Assembly: GCA_030602565.1 (NCBI GenBank)
Contig: JAUVZL010000002.1
Coordinates: forward strand, 32,253 to 96,252
DNA: 64,000 nucleotides
Source of the DNA: Candidatus Stahliibacteriota bacterium
GTDB taxonomy: Bacteria > Hydrothermota > Tepidihabitantia > SM23-42
Direction: 5' to 3'
This document shows, piece after piece, positions 1 to 7,365 of this stretch; positions within the stretch are counted from its first letter, which is position 1, and each line of letters begins with the position of its first letter. The position numbers and the translations under genes are program-made. The notes under the pieces are model-generated. The model saw only the letters and a program-made list of their open reading frames with translations, had not been told where the DNA came from and did not search any database.

Positions 1-470
1 CGTACATCAGTTACTTTTTTTAGATATTCCTTACTGGAAAAATCCGGGATAAGGACTTCAACTCTGATCTCTGGGTTTTCTTCTTTTATGGCGCTAATTG
101 TCGCTGCATAATGTGTACTGCCATAGTCCTTTAAATCATCGCGGTCTACTGAAGTTATTACCACATATCTCAAACCAAGTTTTTGTATGGCCTGAGCAAC
201 ATGACTTGGTTCTTCCGGATCAAATTTGCCGCCTGGATCCCCGGTTTTGACCGAACAGAACCGACATGCACGCGTGCATATTTTTCCCAGTATCATTATC
301 GTTGCGCACTTCTTATTCCAGCATTCATGCATATTCGGACAGCGCGCTTCCTCACACACAGTTGAAAGGTTATACTGTTTGAGTAGATCAAAAACTGCCC
401 GGAATTCGTGACCCGACGGAATCCTGACCTTTAGCCACTCGGGTTTTTTCAAATAATCTCGTCTAAACAT
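1..470 (-). CDS. lipA: Lipoyl synthase, N-terminal part (cut by window edge)
   Basis: The reading frame runs from an ATG at 470 on the minus strand off the left edge, so only about 156 residues are visible. It is a radical-SAM enzyme that inserts two sulfurs into protein-bound octanoyl groups. Both cluster motifs can be seen: the auxiliary-cluster CEEARCPNMHEC (C-x4-C-x5-C) and the radical-SAM CTRACRFC (C-x3-C-x2-C), followed by the usual TSVDRDDL stretch. It starts 22 nt inside the end of lipB, on the same strand, so the two are translationally coupled. The pair makes lipoyl cofactor from octanoyl-ACP for 2-oxoacid dehydrogenases or glycine cleavage. Identity is certain from the motifs; the C-terminus is not in the window. 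Confidence 0.96.
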   Translation of the reverse strand, partial: MFRRDYLKKPEWLKVRIPSGHEFRAVFDLLKQYNLSTVCEEARCPNMHECWNKKCATIMILGKICTRACRFCSVKTGDPGGKFDPEEPSHVAQAIQKLGLRYVVITSVDRDDLKDYGSTHYAATISAIKEENPEIRVEVLIPDFSSKEYLKKVTDV

Positions 471-1147
471 TTTATAGTTGGCGTGCCCCTAAAAACTGAA
501 CCAAAGCTGTCTATAATACTATGTTTCACCTTATCCATTGACACTTCTCCCTGGATTATTTCCTGCATCGATGTCATCGTGACATTCTTTAAACCACAGG
601 GAACGATCAAATTGAAATGGTCTAAATTAGTATTCACATTAAGGGCAAACCCGTGAAAACTCACCCACCTCTTAACCGCAATCCCTATTGAGCAAATCTT
701 CTTCTCCTTAGCCCAAACTCCGATCATCTTTTCCCTTTTCTCTCCTGATATGCCAAATTTGGCGAGCGTCTGTATTATCGCATCCTCCATCTTATTAACA
801 AACGGTCTTATCCCTGCTAACCCTTTTTTCACATTGAAAATAGGATAGCCAACAAGCTGACCTGGCCCATGATAGGTCACATCACCACCCCGTTCGATTT
901 CATAGTAAGCAATCCCCTTTTGTTTAAGCATCCGGGGCGACAATAAGAGATTCGTATTTTTGCCGCTCTTGCCCATGGTGATAACCGATGGGTGTTCAAC
1001 GAGCAATAAGGTATTGCAAAGTTTATCTTGCACCCTTTTCTCATGGATTAGCTTTTGAATATCCCAGACTTCTTTGTAATCTTTTTGTCCTAAATCTACG
1101 ACATTGAATTTTGCAGATGAATTTTTATCGATCAAGGTCTTCATCAT
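449..1147 (-). CDS. lipB: Octanoyltransferase LipB
   Basis: LipB moves octanoyl from acyl-carrier protein to the lipoyl domains of target enzymes; it is cytoplasmic. The 232-residue protein has the family signature RGGDVTYHGPGQ at about 86-97, the catalytic lysine at about 150 (KKICSIGIA), FHGFALN at about 164-170, and the catalytic cysteine in PCGL at about 184. The 34-residue distance between lysine and cysteine is what the family shows. Two adjacent ATG codons (MMK) make the exact start ambiguous by one residue. It lies directly upstream of lipA and overlaps it by 22 nt. REP-like hairpins separate it from the small Fe-S gene upstream. Confidence 0.96.
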   Translation of the reverse strand: MMKTLIDKNSSAKFNVVDLGQKDYKEVWDIQKLIHEKRVQDKLCNTLLLVEHPSVITMGKSGKNTNLLLSPRMLKQKGIAYYEIERGGDVTYHGPGQLVGYPIFNVKKGLAGIRPFVNKMEDAIIQTLAKFGISGEKREKMIGVWAKEKKICSIGIAVKRWVSFHGFALNVNTNLDHFNLIVPCGLKNVTMTSMQEIIQGEVSMDKVKHSIIDSFGSVFRGTPTIKCLDEII

Positions 1148-1154
1148 TTCTTAT

Positions 1155-1230
1155 GCTCGATAAACCCCGTTCATCCATGATGGACGTGGGTAAATCGGGC
1201 CACTACTATTCATGGTTCGATAAATCGAAC
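1155..1230 (-). repeat. Two GTAG-foot REP-like hairpins
   Basis: Two imperfect palindromes sit back to back between the gene ending at 1265 and lipB. Read on the minus strand each has GTAG, two bases, then a stem: GTAG-TG-GCCCGATTTACCC (about 1187-1207, pairing with GCTCGATAAACCC at 1155-1167) and GTAG-TT-GTTCGAT/ATCGAAC (1215-1236 including the foot). Related copies are at 38460, 45213 and 49444. The GTAG foot is characteristic of REP elements processed by IS200-like RAYT transposases; no such transposase is in this window. Confidence 0.75.
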
Positions 1231-1264
1231 AACTACAGAATTAAGGTAACCGGAAATATTATAA

Positions 1265-1519
1265 TCACTTATTTACTGTTGCACTAATCGGGATGGGTTT
1301 TGTGGGCGGTCGGTAAGTCGGTTGGACAATCTGTTCAATCGGAATACCGAGTTCTCGCGCCAGGATCTTAGCGATATGCTTTCTGCAACCCTTCCCCTGA
1401 CAAAGTCCCATTGTGACACGGATGATCCTCTTGAGATCATCCATTGAATGATAGCCTTCATGTATTTTCTCAATGATCTCTTCTTCAGTAACATCTTCAC
1501 AACGACAAATAATCTTCAT
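1265..1519 (-). CDS. Small BFD-like [2Fe-2S]-binding protein
   Basis: An 84-residue protein with four cysteines in the bacterioferritin-associated-ferredoxin (Fer2_BFD) arrangement: C5 and C7 (CRCEDVTEEEI) and C40 and C45 (LCQGKGC). Such domains hold a [2Fe-2S] cluster and are usually found fused to, or next to, FAD-dependent amino-acid oxidoreductases (SoxA/HcnA type), where they pass electrons. Here no flavoprotein is adjacent; the divergent neighbour at 1798 is an 8-Cys ferredoxin-like protein of the kind seen in the same operons. The start is set by a consensus promoter whose -10 box ends 5 nt before the ATG. The electron partner is unknown. Confidence 0.85.
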   Translation of the reverse strand: MKIICRCEDVTEEEIIEKIHEGYHSMDDLKRIIRVTMGLCQGKGCRKHIAKILARELGIPIEQIVQPTYRPPTKPIPISATVNK

Positions 1520-1524
1520 GCTGT

Positions 1525-1552
1525 ATTATATTCGAAATCGAGTTACGGTCAA
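1525..1552 (-). promoter_or_regulatory. Sigma-70-type promoter, leaderless
   Basis: TTGACC, 16-nt spacer, TATAAT on the minus strand, with only 5 nt between the -10 box and the ATG at 1519. Transcription should begin at or next to the start codon of the BFD-like gene. Confidence 0.8.
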
Positions 1553-1599
1553 GCAGGTCAATTTAACCTTCGGTTAAATCAATTACATAGATTAACAGA

Positions 1600-1763
1600 A
1601 TAGATTACAGCGATTTTTTTATAAGTCATTGTGTTATTACTGCTTACTGTCTTCTGTCAGCTGTCTACTGTTTGGTTCTCAGTGCTTACTATCTTTTCTC
1701 CGTTACACCATTACTCCATTACCCCGTTACTCTATATTCACCCTCTGCTCTATGCTCAACAGG
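1600..1763. repeat. Degenerate word-like micro-repeats (intergenic)
   Basis: The intergenic stretch contains runs of near-identical short words: variants of TACTGCTTACTGTCTTCTG, then variants of TCTCCGTTACACCATTACTCC. The same words recur near 46625-46678, 38520-38600 and 49700-49750. They have no coding frame and are not exact tandem repeats. Confidence 0.6.
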
Positions 1764-1791
1764 TTGACATCCACGATTTTTTGGTTATCAT
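1764..1791 (+). promoter_or_regulatory. Sigma-70-type promoter, leaderless
   Basis: TTGACA, 16-nt spacer, TATCAT, then 6 nt (AAGGTA) to the ATG at 1798. The mRNA of the ferredoxin-like gene should be leaderless. Confidence 0.75.
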
Positions 1792-1797
1792 AAGGTA

Positions 1798-2244
1798 ATG
1801 AATACGACACCTCCTCAAGCCCGTCGCAAAGAAAAACCATATGTGGTCATTGAATGCCCGGAAAAAATCCCCTGCGACCCGTGTGTTGATGCCTGTGCTC
1901 AGGGCGCGATTTCAATCCCGGGCTCAATAATTGAACTGCCTGAGATTGACTATGAAAAGTGCACAGGGTGTCTATTGTGTATCCCGAAATGCCCTGGACT
2001 TGCCATATTTGTCATCGATGAAACGCCCGAAGATCATTCAATAATATATATCCCCTATGAGCTATTGCCCAAACCAAAAAAAGGTGATAAAGTTCTTGCG
2101 CTTGACCGGGAAGGCAAAAAACAGTGTGAGGCAACGATCACAAAAGTTATAGACTCACCAAAGTTTGACCACTGTGCAGTAATCGGTTTCTCAGTACCCA
2201 AGGATTTGGTCAACGATGTCCGATTTATCAAGTTCAGGCAATAA
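1798..2244 (+). CDS. 4Fe-4S ferredoxin-type protein
   Basis: A 148-residue protein with a ferredoxin module in its first half: C26-x2-C29-x3-C33 (with C20 just before) and C55-x2-C58-x2-C61-x3-C65, enough for two [4Fe-4S] clusters. The second half (about 75-148) has no cysteine-rich motif. Proteins of this kind accompany FAD oxidoreductases and BFD-like proteins in sarcosine/proline/hydroxyproline-type dehydrogenase operons of anaerobes. Here it stands alone, facing away from the BFD-like gene at 1265-1519, with the flavoprotein absent from the window. It most likely transfers electrons in the cytoplasm; the substrate is unknown. Confidence 0.85.
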   Translation: MNTTPPQARRKEKPYVVIECPEKIPCDPCVDACAQGAISIPGSIIELPEIDYEKCTGCLLCIPKCPGLAIFVIDETPEDHSIIYIPYELLPKPKKGDKVLALDREGKKQCEATITKVIDSPKFDHCAVIGFSVPKDLVNDVRFIKFRQ

Positions 2245-2283
2245 ATCCTGACTGTGTAGTAGTGTCAAAAAAAAGGAGGTTGT

Positions 2284-3861
2284 ATGTTTAAAAAACTACT
2301 ATTTCTTTATATGATTCTATGTATTATGTTATTTGCTGATACATATCTTGTAAGGGTTAGTCTTGGGAGCACAAGGCTCGAGCCTTTTGTTCAGACAAAT
2401 ATTGCAGTTGTTGCTGAGCTCGAGCATATAGCGATCCTCCTCGTTGATGAGGAAGACTTAGACGTGATTTCAGATATGTCGTTTAAGATACTCGACCACA
2501 ACCCCAGCGAAGGAGATTACTATCTCATCCGACGCATTGATAAAACACTCGATCTTAATTTATACGGCGATGTCTTATTCAACGAAGCTGATGATTTTCT
2601 CCTCAGAGTCGACCATACTTTATTCGAAGAACTGATCAAACAAAAGGTTCAGGTCAAACAACTATTTCTGCGACCTATTATCCTCAGTGACAAAACCCTA
2701 GAGCCTGAAATACTGGCTGACCCGACGGTCCAGGAGATCGTCGATCTCGTTGATGCAGATTCTGTGCTTGCCAGCGTACAGCGGCTTCAGGATTTTGTAT
2801 CACGATATTCGACCTATGATTCATGTTTATCAGCAGCGGATTGGATCGCAGATAAATTCAATGCCTATGGTCTGGATTCAGTATACTTTCAAAACCATAC
2901 CAGTGGACACGCGCCCAATGTCATAGGTGTGAAACATGGTGTGCTCTACCCGGATTCTATATATGTAGTTGTTTGCGGGCACTATGATGCGACCTCTTAT
3001 ATGGCGCCGGAAATAGCACCCGGGGCTGATGACAATGCCAGCGGTACAACTGCGGCAATTGAAGCAGCACGTGTTATGCAAAACTATGATTTCGAATATT
3101 CTATCCGGTTTATGGCTTTTTCCGGTGAAGAATTCGGTCTCTACGGCAGTGAGTACTGTGCTCAACAGGCTTATACGCGGGGTGACAGCATACGCGGCGT
3201 CTTCAATGCTGATATGATTGCGTATTCTGATGTACAACCAGAAGACCTCGAAGTTATCGGTAAAATATCAAACCCTTCATGCGATTGGCTTGCTGACTTT
3301 TTTATTGCCGCAGCTGATACGTACACAACGCTTCTTACGAGCAAACACTTAACTAATAACTGGATACCTTCTGACAATCAATCATTCCTTGATTATGGCT
3401 ATGCCGCATTACTCGGTATCGAGGACTACGGAGTGACAAATCCCTGGTACCATTCACCGGGTGATACGATCGGGTCTGGCTATAATGATAATGCTTTCTG
3501 TACTGAAGTAATAAAAGCTCATGTTGCCGCAGTGGCAATTATGGCGGTACCCTATGATGTAGGAACCGAGGAGGCGACCAAGGTTAAACGGGTAATCCCA
3601 AAACTCAGCATTTACCCCACGGTGCACAGTTCACATTTCACTATTGCCTTTGATGGACCTAACCCGTCCATTGCTATATATGATGCTACAGGTCGTCTGG
3701 TCAAGAATTTCAATCTGAAATCTGAAATCTCCAATCTGCAGTCGGCAGTTTCCTGGCGCGGTGTTGATAACACAGGACAGAAACTTCCTAGCGGTGTCTA
3801 TTTTGTACGGGCAGAGAGTAAGGATTTTAGGGCAGTTGAAAAATTGGTGTTAGTACGCTAG
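2284..3861 (+). CDS. Secreted M28-family zinc aminopeptidase with C-terminal sorting domain
   Basis: A 525-residue secreted metallopeptidase. The N-terminal hydrophobic stretch (about 4-18) is a signal peptide. The catalytic domain shows all M28 zinc ligands in order: GHYD at about 231-234, GADDNASG near 247-254, GEE near 281-283, a later Asp in FNADMIAY (about 308-312) and the final His in YHSPGDT (about 390). The last 85 residues form a FlgD/T9SS-like sorting domain (SIYPT..., IYDATGRLVKNF, LPSGVYFVRAE). A strong AAGGAGG precedes the ATG. Within the sorting domain, residues about 476-489 (LKSEISNLQSAVS) are encoded by micro-repeat DNA (about 3709-3749). It probably releases N-terminal amino acids from peptides at the cell surface. 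Confidence 0.93.
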   Translation: MFKKLLFLYMILCIMLFADTYLVRVSLGSTRLEPFVQTNIAVVAELEHIAILLVDEEDLDVISDMSFKILDHNPSEGDYYLIRRIDKTLDLNLYGDVLFNEADDFLLRVDHTLFEELIKQKVQVKQLFLRPIILSDKTLEPEILADPTVQEIVDLVDADSVLASVQRLQDFVSRYSTYDSCLSAADWIADKFNAYGLDSVYFQNHTSGHAPNVIGVKHGVLYPDSIYVVVCGHYDATSYMAPEIAPGADDNASGTTAAIEAARVMQNYDFEYSIRFMAFSGEEFGLYGSEYCAQQAYTRGDSIRGVFNADMIAYSDVQPEDLEVIGKISNPSCDWLADFFIAAADTYTTLLTSKHLTNNWIPSDNQSFLDYGYAALLGIEDYGVTNPWYHSPGDTIGSGYNDNAFCTEVIKAHVAAVAIMAVPYDVGTEEATKVKRVIPKLSIYPTVHSSHFTIAFDGPNPSIAIYDATGRLVKNFNLKSEISNLQSAVSWRGVDNTGQKLPSGVYFVRAESKDFRAVEKLVLVR

Positions 3862-3950
3862 CCACTTGAGCTGAAGACGCAAGGTTCTAAGTGAACCGAA
3901 TAATCCAAATAATCTGGTGATGTAATGGACTAAGTCCCTTTGGACTCAAG

Positions 3951-3982
3951 AAAGGGGTGAAGGTGGCTGCCCTCACCCCTTT
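3951..3982. terminator. Bidirectional hairpin terminator
   Basis: A perfect 10-bp inverted repeat, AAAGGGGTGA at 3951-3960 and TCACCCCTTT at 3973-3982, with a 12-nt loop. It lies between the convergent ends of the M28 peptidase gene and the Spy-like gene at 3991, so it can serve both; T-runs are short. Confidence 0.7.
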
Positions 3983-3990
3983 TGTCGTAT

Positions 3991-4485
3991 CTATTGACAA
4001 CCTCCGCAACCCTTTGAACCAGAGCCGCAGCCTTTACCAGATCTACCGCCATCATGCATTCCAAGTCCAAAGCACCCTTTTCCCATCATCTTCCTCTGTT
4101 CTGGGGTGAGAAGTTGATGTATTGCCAGCCGGTGACTCACCATCTTTTCCTGGAGTTTTGCCTTTAGTTCACTAACTTCTTTTGTTTTGGCAAGGATTTT
4201 CTTGGCATCCAGATTTTCTTCCTGCCATAATTCCTGAAGTTCCATTTTTTTTATCTTCATTTCAGTTTTTATAGGATCGGTCTCTCTCAACAAGTCTTTT
4301 TTTAGCTCAGTCATTTCCTTTTGCTGTTCCGCGCTCAAGTTTAACATCATTTTTACATGCTTACCTTTCCCCTCTTTTGGACAATCGCCCATTGTATGAT
4401 TTTGTTGTTGGGCCAAGCTAACACTGAATATTGCAAAGACCAAAGCAATAATCAAAATGGGCATGGTGGTCAGTTTTCTTATCAT
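3991..4485 (-). CDS. Spy/CpxP-like periplasmic protein with Cys/Gly-rich tail
   Basis: A 164-residue exported protein. Residues about 1-25 are a signal peptide (cleavage after SLAQ is plausible). The middle is a long helical region with two LTxxQ-like elements, NLSAEQQKEM and LLTPEQRKMM, the mark of the Spy/CpxP/ZraP family of periplasmic chaperones and metal sensors. The last 30 residues are rich in Gly and Cys (GKGCGSGSKGCGGCQ) with one His, a likely metal-binding tail. It is the distal gene of a unit with a DUF5320-like mini-protein, a second Spy-like protein, an anti-sigma factor and an ECF sigma. A role in binding heavy metal or guarding periplasmic proteins is inferred from the family. 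Confidence 0.8.
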   Translation of the reverse strand: MIRKLTTMPILIIALVFAIFSVSLAQQQNHTMGDCPKEGKGKHVKMMLNLSAEQQKEMTELKKDLLRETDPIKTEMKIKKMELQELWQEENLDAKKILAKTKEVSELKAKLQEKMVSHRLAIHQLLTPEQRKMMGKGCFGLGMHDGGRSGKGCGSGSKGCGGCQ

Positions 4486-4500
4486 CTTATCTCCTTTATT

Positions 4501-4686
4501 TTATTTTTTCTGTTGTTCTTCTTTTATTATTTCATCAACTGCTTTGATTTCACTTGTCAGCTCTTTCTTATACTTCTCAAGTCGAGCAATCCTTTCTTCC
4601 CGGCTCATAAACCGACGATGATGACCTTCACAACAACATCCCATAAATCCGGGAAACTTGTGATGATACGCTAGATCTTTACACAT
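4501..4686 (-). CDS. DUF5320-like small protein
   Basis: A 61-residue protein with a His/Cys-rich head (CCCEGHHRRF) and a helical tail starting SREERIARLEKYKKELTSE. This layout matches small proteins of unknown function that sit in metal-resistance and permease operons of anaerobes; the helix is likely a coiled coil. It lies between the two Spy-like genes with 3-15 nt gaps and has a clear GGAGA before the ATG. Metal binding by the head is an inference. No enzymatic motif is present. Confidence 0.7.
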   Translation of the reverse strand: MCKDLAYHHKFPGFMGCCCEGHHRRFMSREERIARLEKYKKELTSEIKAVDEIIKEEQQKK

Positions 4687-4689
4687 ATT

Positions 4690-5160
4690 CTATCTCCTTT
4701 CACATTCTTTATACAAAATATGATTCTCTCTCGGGCATAGATCTCTTTCCAGATGGCAGTAAAATTGCACCCGCTGTTCTTCGTTTAGCACTCCTTTGAC
4801 GTCATTCATATGAATAACAACGGTCTTCTCAAGTCGATACTGGAGACGAACGATTTCAGATAACAGACTGTCCAGCCTGTCTTCATCAAGAGTTTCTCCT
4901 TTTTGCAGGATCAGCAATTCCCGACGTTTTTCTAGTAGCTCTTTTCTTATTGGGAGGAGCTTTTCCTGCATTTCATTACGCTTTCTTTCTAAGATATCAA
5001 TCTGTTCAGCGGTCAAATCGAATTGATCGCGCAGTGTACTCTGATGCCAACCGCATCCAGGCTGTCTTATCCCCCATATCCTCCAGCCAATAGTCAGGAT
5101 CATCCCGAGATTGAATCCCATAGATACAATAAGCGCAATAATCAAGATCCTTGTCTTCAT
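4690..5160 (-). CDS. Membrane-anchored heavy-metal-sensor-like (Spy/CpxP family) protein
   Basis: A 156-residue protein with an N-terminal membrane anchor (about 4-26) and a helical periplasmic part containing DLTAEQIDILERKR and NEEQRVQFYCHL, the paired LTxxQ-like elements of the Metal_resist/Spy family. Cys and His residues lie near both ends (GCGWH; C134, H136, C142). It overlaps the anti-sigma gene by 4 nt (ATGA), so it belongs to the same transcript. It probably senses or buffers metal or misfolded proteins outside the cytoplasmic membrane and may feed the sigma/anti-sigma pair upstream; that link is inferred from position. Confidence 0.8.
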   Translation of the reverse strand: MKTRILIIALIVSMGFNLGMILTIGWRIWGIRQPGCGWHQSTLRDQFDLTAEQIDILERKRNEMQEKLLPIRKELLEKRRELLILQKGETLDEDRLDSLLSEIVRLQYRLEKTVVIHMNDVKGVLNEEQRVQFYCHLERDLCPRENHILYKECERR

Positions 5161-5615
5161 TTCGTTTCTCCGCTTATCATGCTATTATAGATGTCAGGAA
5201 ACGACGTCGCAGGTGCATCATCGAATACAGTCAGGTTTAAAGTAAGCTTCAATGCTGCTGACTCTTCTTTAGAATATTGAGGCTCAAGACGCTGGACTAT
5301 AAAGCTACTAATAAGACCCGAAACAAGAAATACGAACGAGAACAATGCAGGAACAAGTACTGGCTTGAGCCTTCGCATGATAACTCGTTGAGGCTCTCGT
5401 TCGTGGATCTTTTGCCTGATGCTCGAGAAAAGATATGGCGGAGCAGAAATCTCTTCAGGAACTTCAATTGAGTTGAGGATCCTATATAAGTTTTCATATT
5501 CATGCTGGCAATCTTGGCAGACCTTCAAGTGTCTCAAAAGCTCAGCCTTCTCATCGCCACCCAATTCACCATCAAGATACCTCGATATATGCTTTTTCGC
5601 CTTAGTGCATTTCAT
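5157..5615 (-). CDS. Anti-sigma factor with zinc-finger (zf-HC2) domain
   Basis: A 152-residue regulator. The N-terminus has the zinc anti-sigma motif, with an early Cys (MKCTKAKKHISRYLDGEL) and HLKVCQDC (H-x3-C-x2-C) at about 29-36. One membrane helix follows at about 89-112 (VLVPALFSFVFLVSGLISSF) and a short outer domain. It should hold the ECF sigma encoded immediately upstream at the membrane until an envelope signal arrives. It overlaps the downstream Spy-like gene by 4 nt. The specific signal is not shown by the sequence; the Spy-like partners suggest metals or envelope protein damage. Confidence 0.88.
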   Translation of the reverse strand: MKCTKAKKHISRYLDGELGGDEKAELLRHLKVCQDCQHEYENLYRILNSIEVPEEISAPPYLFSSIRQKIHEREPQRVIMRRLKPVLVPALFSFVFLVSGLISSFIVQRLEPQYSKEESAALKLTLNLTVFDDAPATSFPDIYNSMISGETK

Positions 5616-5664
5616 ATCTGTTCTCCTATACTATTAGATGCCTTTTGTCGGCAAAAACCTGCGG

Positions 5665-6273
5665 TCATATTTCACCCCTTTCCTTAAAAGGCATTAGCTT
5701 TTTCTTCAAGTTTTGCTTTGCCCTGACTAATAATGATTCAACTGCAGAGACAGAAGTACTCATGATTCCTGCAATCTCGATATAAGAATAGCCTTCGTAT
5801 TTAGAAAGGATAAAAGCGATTTTCTGATTGGGCGGTAGAGTATCAACGGCATTTTGAATGATTGCCATTTTCTGTTTTTGCTTGAATATCTTATCCGGCA
5901 TAGTTGACTCGGGAGCACAAAATTCTCGCGCTATCTTGGTTGATGCCAATGTCGCGTCCTCATCAAGGGATCTTAATATGAGCCTTTTCTTCCTTTTATA
6001 TTTCTTGCAGACATTTACTGCAATTCGATAAAGCCATGTCGAAAACTTGGCTTTTCCCTTAAATGTTTTCGCTGCTTTGTAGATCTTGAGGAACACATCT
6101 TGAGTTAGCTCCTCAGCTTCGTGATATGAACCAATATACCGGTAGACCAGATTAAATATCTTGTGCTCGTATCTGTTAAATAGCGCCCGGAATGCAAATT
6201 CATCCTTTAGCGCAACTTTCTTTATCAGGGTCTCATCTGCTTCTTGGTCAAGGTGCAAGTTGTGATCTGCCAT
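5665..6273 (-). CDS. ECF RNA polymerase sigma factor (RpoE-like)
   Basis: A 202-residue sigma factor. Region 2 is evident (FNLVYRYIGSYHEAEELTQD...FSTWLYRIAVN) and region 4 carries the helix-turn-helix (LPPNQKIAFIL...YSYIEIAGIMSTSVSAVES). The linker is somewhat long. I chose the ATG at 6273; an in-frame TTG lies one codon earlier. It heads a unit of sigma, anti-sigma, and Spy/CpxP-like genes running to 3991, so it most likely controls an extracytoplasmic stress response that includes its own operon. I could not identify its own promoter with confidence. Confidence 0.93.
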   Translation of the reverse strand: MADHNLHLDQEADETLIKKVALKDEFAFRALFNRYEHKIFNLVYRYIGSYHEAEELTQDVFLKIYKAAKTFKGKAKFSTWLYRIAVNVCKKYKRKKRLILRSLDEDATLASTKIAREFCAPESTMPDKIFKQKQKMAIIQNAVDTLPPNQKIAFILSKYEGYSYIEIAGIMSTSVSAVESLLVRAKQNLKKKLMPFKERGEI

Positions 6274-6321
6274 CAATCTAATATCTATATTTCAGCCACA
6301 TTTATCACCTCAATGATTCAC

Positions 6322-6564
6322 TTATTCATTCTCCTCTTCAACCCATCTCTTTATATCGTCTTTGGAAGGTATCTTACCTGAACACTTAACCTTATCATTA
6401 ATGACCAACCCCGGTGTCGCAAGAAGATTATACCCCATTATCTCTTTTATATCAGTGACCTTTTGAACATCTGCTGCGACGTTCAATTCAGCAAGGACAT
6501 CAATTGTCCTTTTTTCCACTTCCTGGCATCTCGGACAACCAGGACCAAGTATTCTTATCTTCAT
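6322..6564 (-). CDS. Small thioredoxin-fold protein (CPRC)
   Basis: An 80-residue redox protein of the TM0996/MTH895 type: a minimal thioredoxin fold with active site GCPRCQ at about 9-14 and the cis-proline segment LLATPGLVIND near 47-57. Such proteins are typically encoded with ArsP-type permeases and CcdA in anaerobes. It is the last gene of the run starting at arsR (11188), about 100 nt after the CcdA-like gene; that gap contains micro-repeat DNA. It may receive electrons through the CcdA-like protein or reduce metal-oxyanion-damaged thiols; this is inference from context. Confidence 0.88.
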   Translation of the reverse strand: MKIRILGPGCPRCQEVEKRTIDVLAELNVAADVQKVTDIKEIMGYNLLATPGLVINDKVKCSGKIPSKDDIKRWVEEENE

Positions 6565-6666
6565 AATGACCTCCTACCTTTCTTGTGAAAGGTTTGATTC
6601 ATATAGATTAAAGTGGATGCAAACAGATGTCTGTCTGAATCCGTTTGTATCCGGTACAATTTCTGA
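6565..6666. repeat. Micro-repeat DNA between thioredoxin and ccdA-like genes
   Basis: Contains the words GTGGATGCAAACAGATG, TCTGTCTGAATCCG and TTGTATCCGG. The same words occur at 9555-9655 and 12469-12510. No gene is seen. Confidence 0.55.
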
Positions 6667-7365
6667 TCACGATATTGCTATCAAGTAGATCCCGCCGAGA
6701 ATTACGAGTATACCGCATATCCGTTTGACAATAACTGCACCTTTTGATCTCTGGGTCCAGTGCAAATAATGACTTACCATTTCTGTCATGGAACCGGCAA
6801 AAACAATCACCAAGCAGTGTCCGATACCATAGACAAGCAGTAATCCAATCGCAAAGTAGATTCTCTCGGCAGCAACCTTAAAGACAACGCCTAACATCGG
6901 CGCCATATAAGCAAATGTGCAGGGACCTAAGGCAAGACCAAAAATAAGTCCAATAATAAACGCACCTATCAATCCTCTTCTTTTTGTTTTCTTGCCGCCA
7001 GGTCCTGACCAGGGCAGCGGAATAATATCCAGAAGGTGCAGTCCTATAACAAAGAAAATCACCGCAACAATATAATTACCATAAGCTCCGATATCGCCCA
7101 GCATACGACCTGCCAGCGCAGTTATCACACCGACCAGTCCAATAGTTACAAGGATACCAAGGGCAAAAAGCACTGATATCCAGAATGCTCTTTTAATTGA
7201 TATTCGACCCTGCTCGTCAATGTAGCCGATAATTAATGGAATACTGGCAAGGTGACAGGGGCTCAAGAGTATACTGAGTATCCCCCAGATAAATGCCGCA
7301 ATAAAAGCAATATAAGGAGCGCCTTCAATTGTCTTAGTCAACCAGGAAAAAAGTTCTATTATCAT
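6667..7365 (-). CDS. CcdA/DsbD-like membrane electron-transfer protein
   Basis: A 232-residue protein of six predicted membrane helices. The two half-repeats carry LSPCHLAS near 36-43 and LGPCTFAYMAPML near 145-157; these Pro-Cys cysteines shuttle electrons from cytoplasmic thioredoxin to the outside in the CcdA/DsbD family. It abuts the gene encoding the membrane-anchored thioredoxin fusion (no gap) and is followed by a cytoplasmic mini-thioredoxin. Together these form a likely trans-membrane reducing chain embedded in an arsenic-type operon. Confidence 0.88.
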   Translation of the reverse strand: MIIELFSWLTKTIEGAPYIAFIAAFIWGILSILLSPCHLASIPLIIGYIDEQGRISIKRAFWISVLFALGILVTIGLVGVITALAGRMLGDIGAYGNYIVAVIFFVIGLHLLDIIPLPWSGPGGKKTKRRGLIGAFIIGLIFGLALGPCTFAYMAPMLGVVFKVAAERIYFAIGLLLVYGIGHCLVIVFAGSMTEMVSHYLHWTQRSKGAVIVKRICGILVILGGIYLIAIS

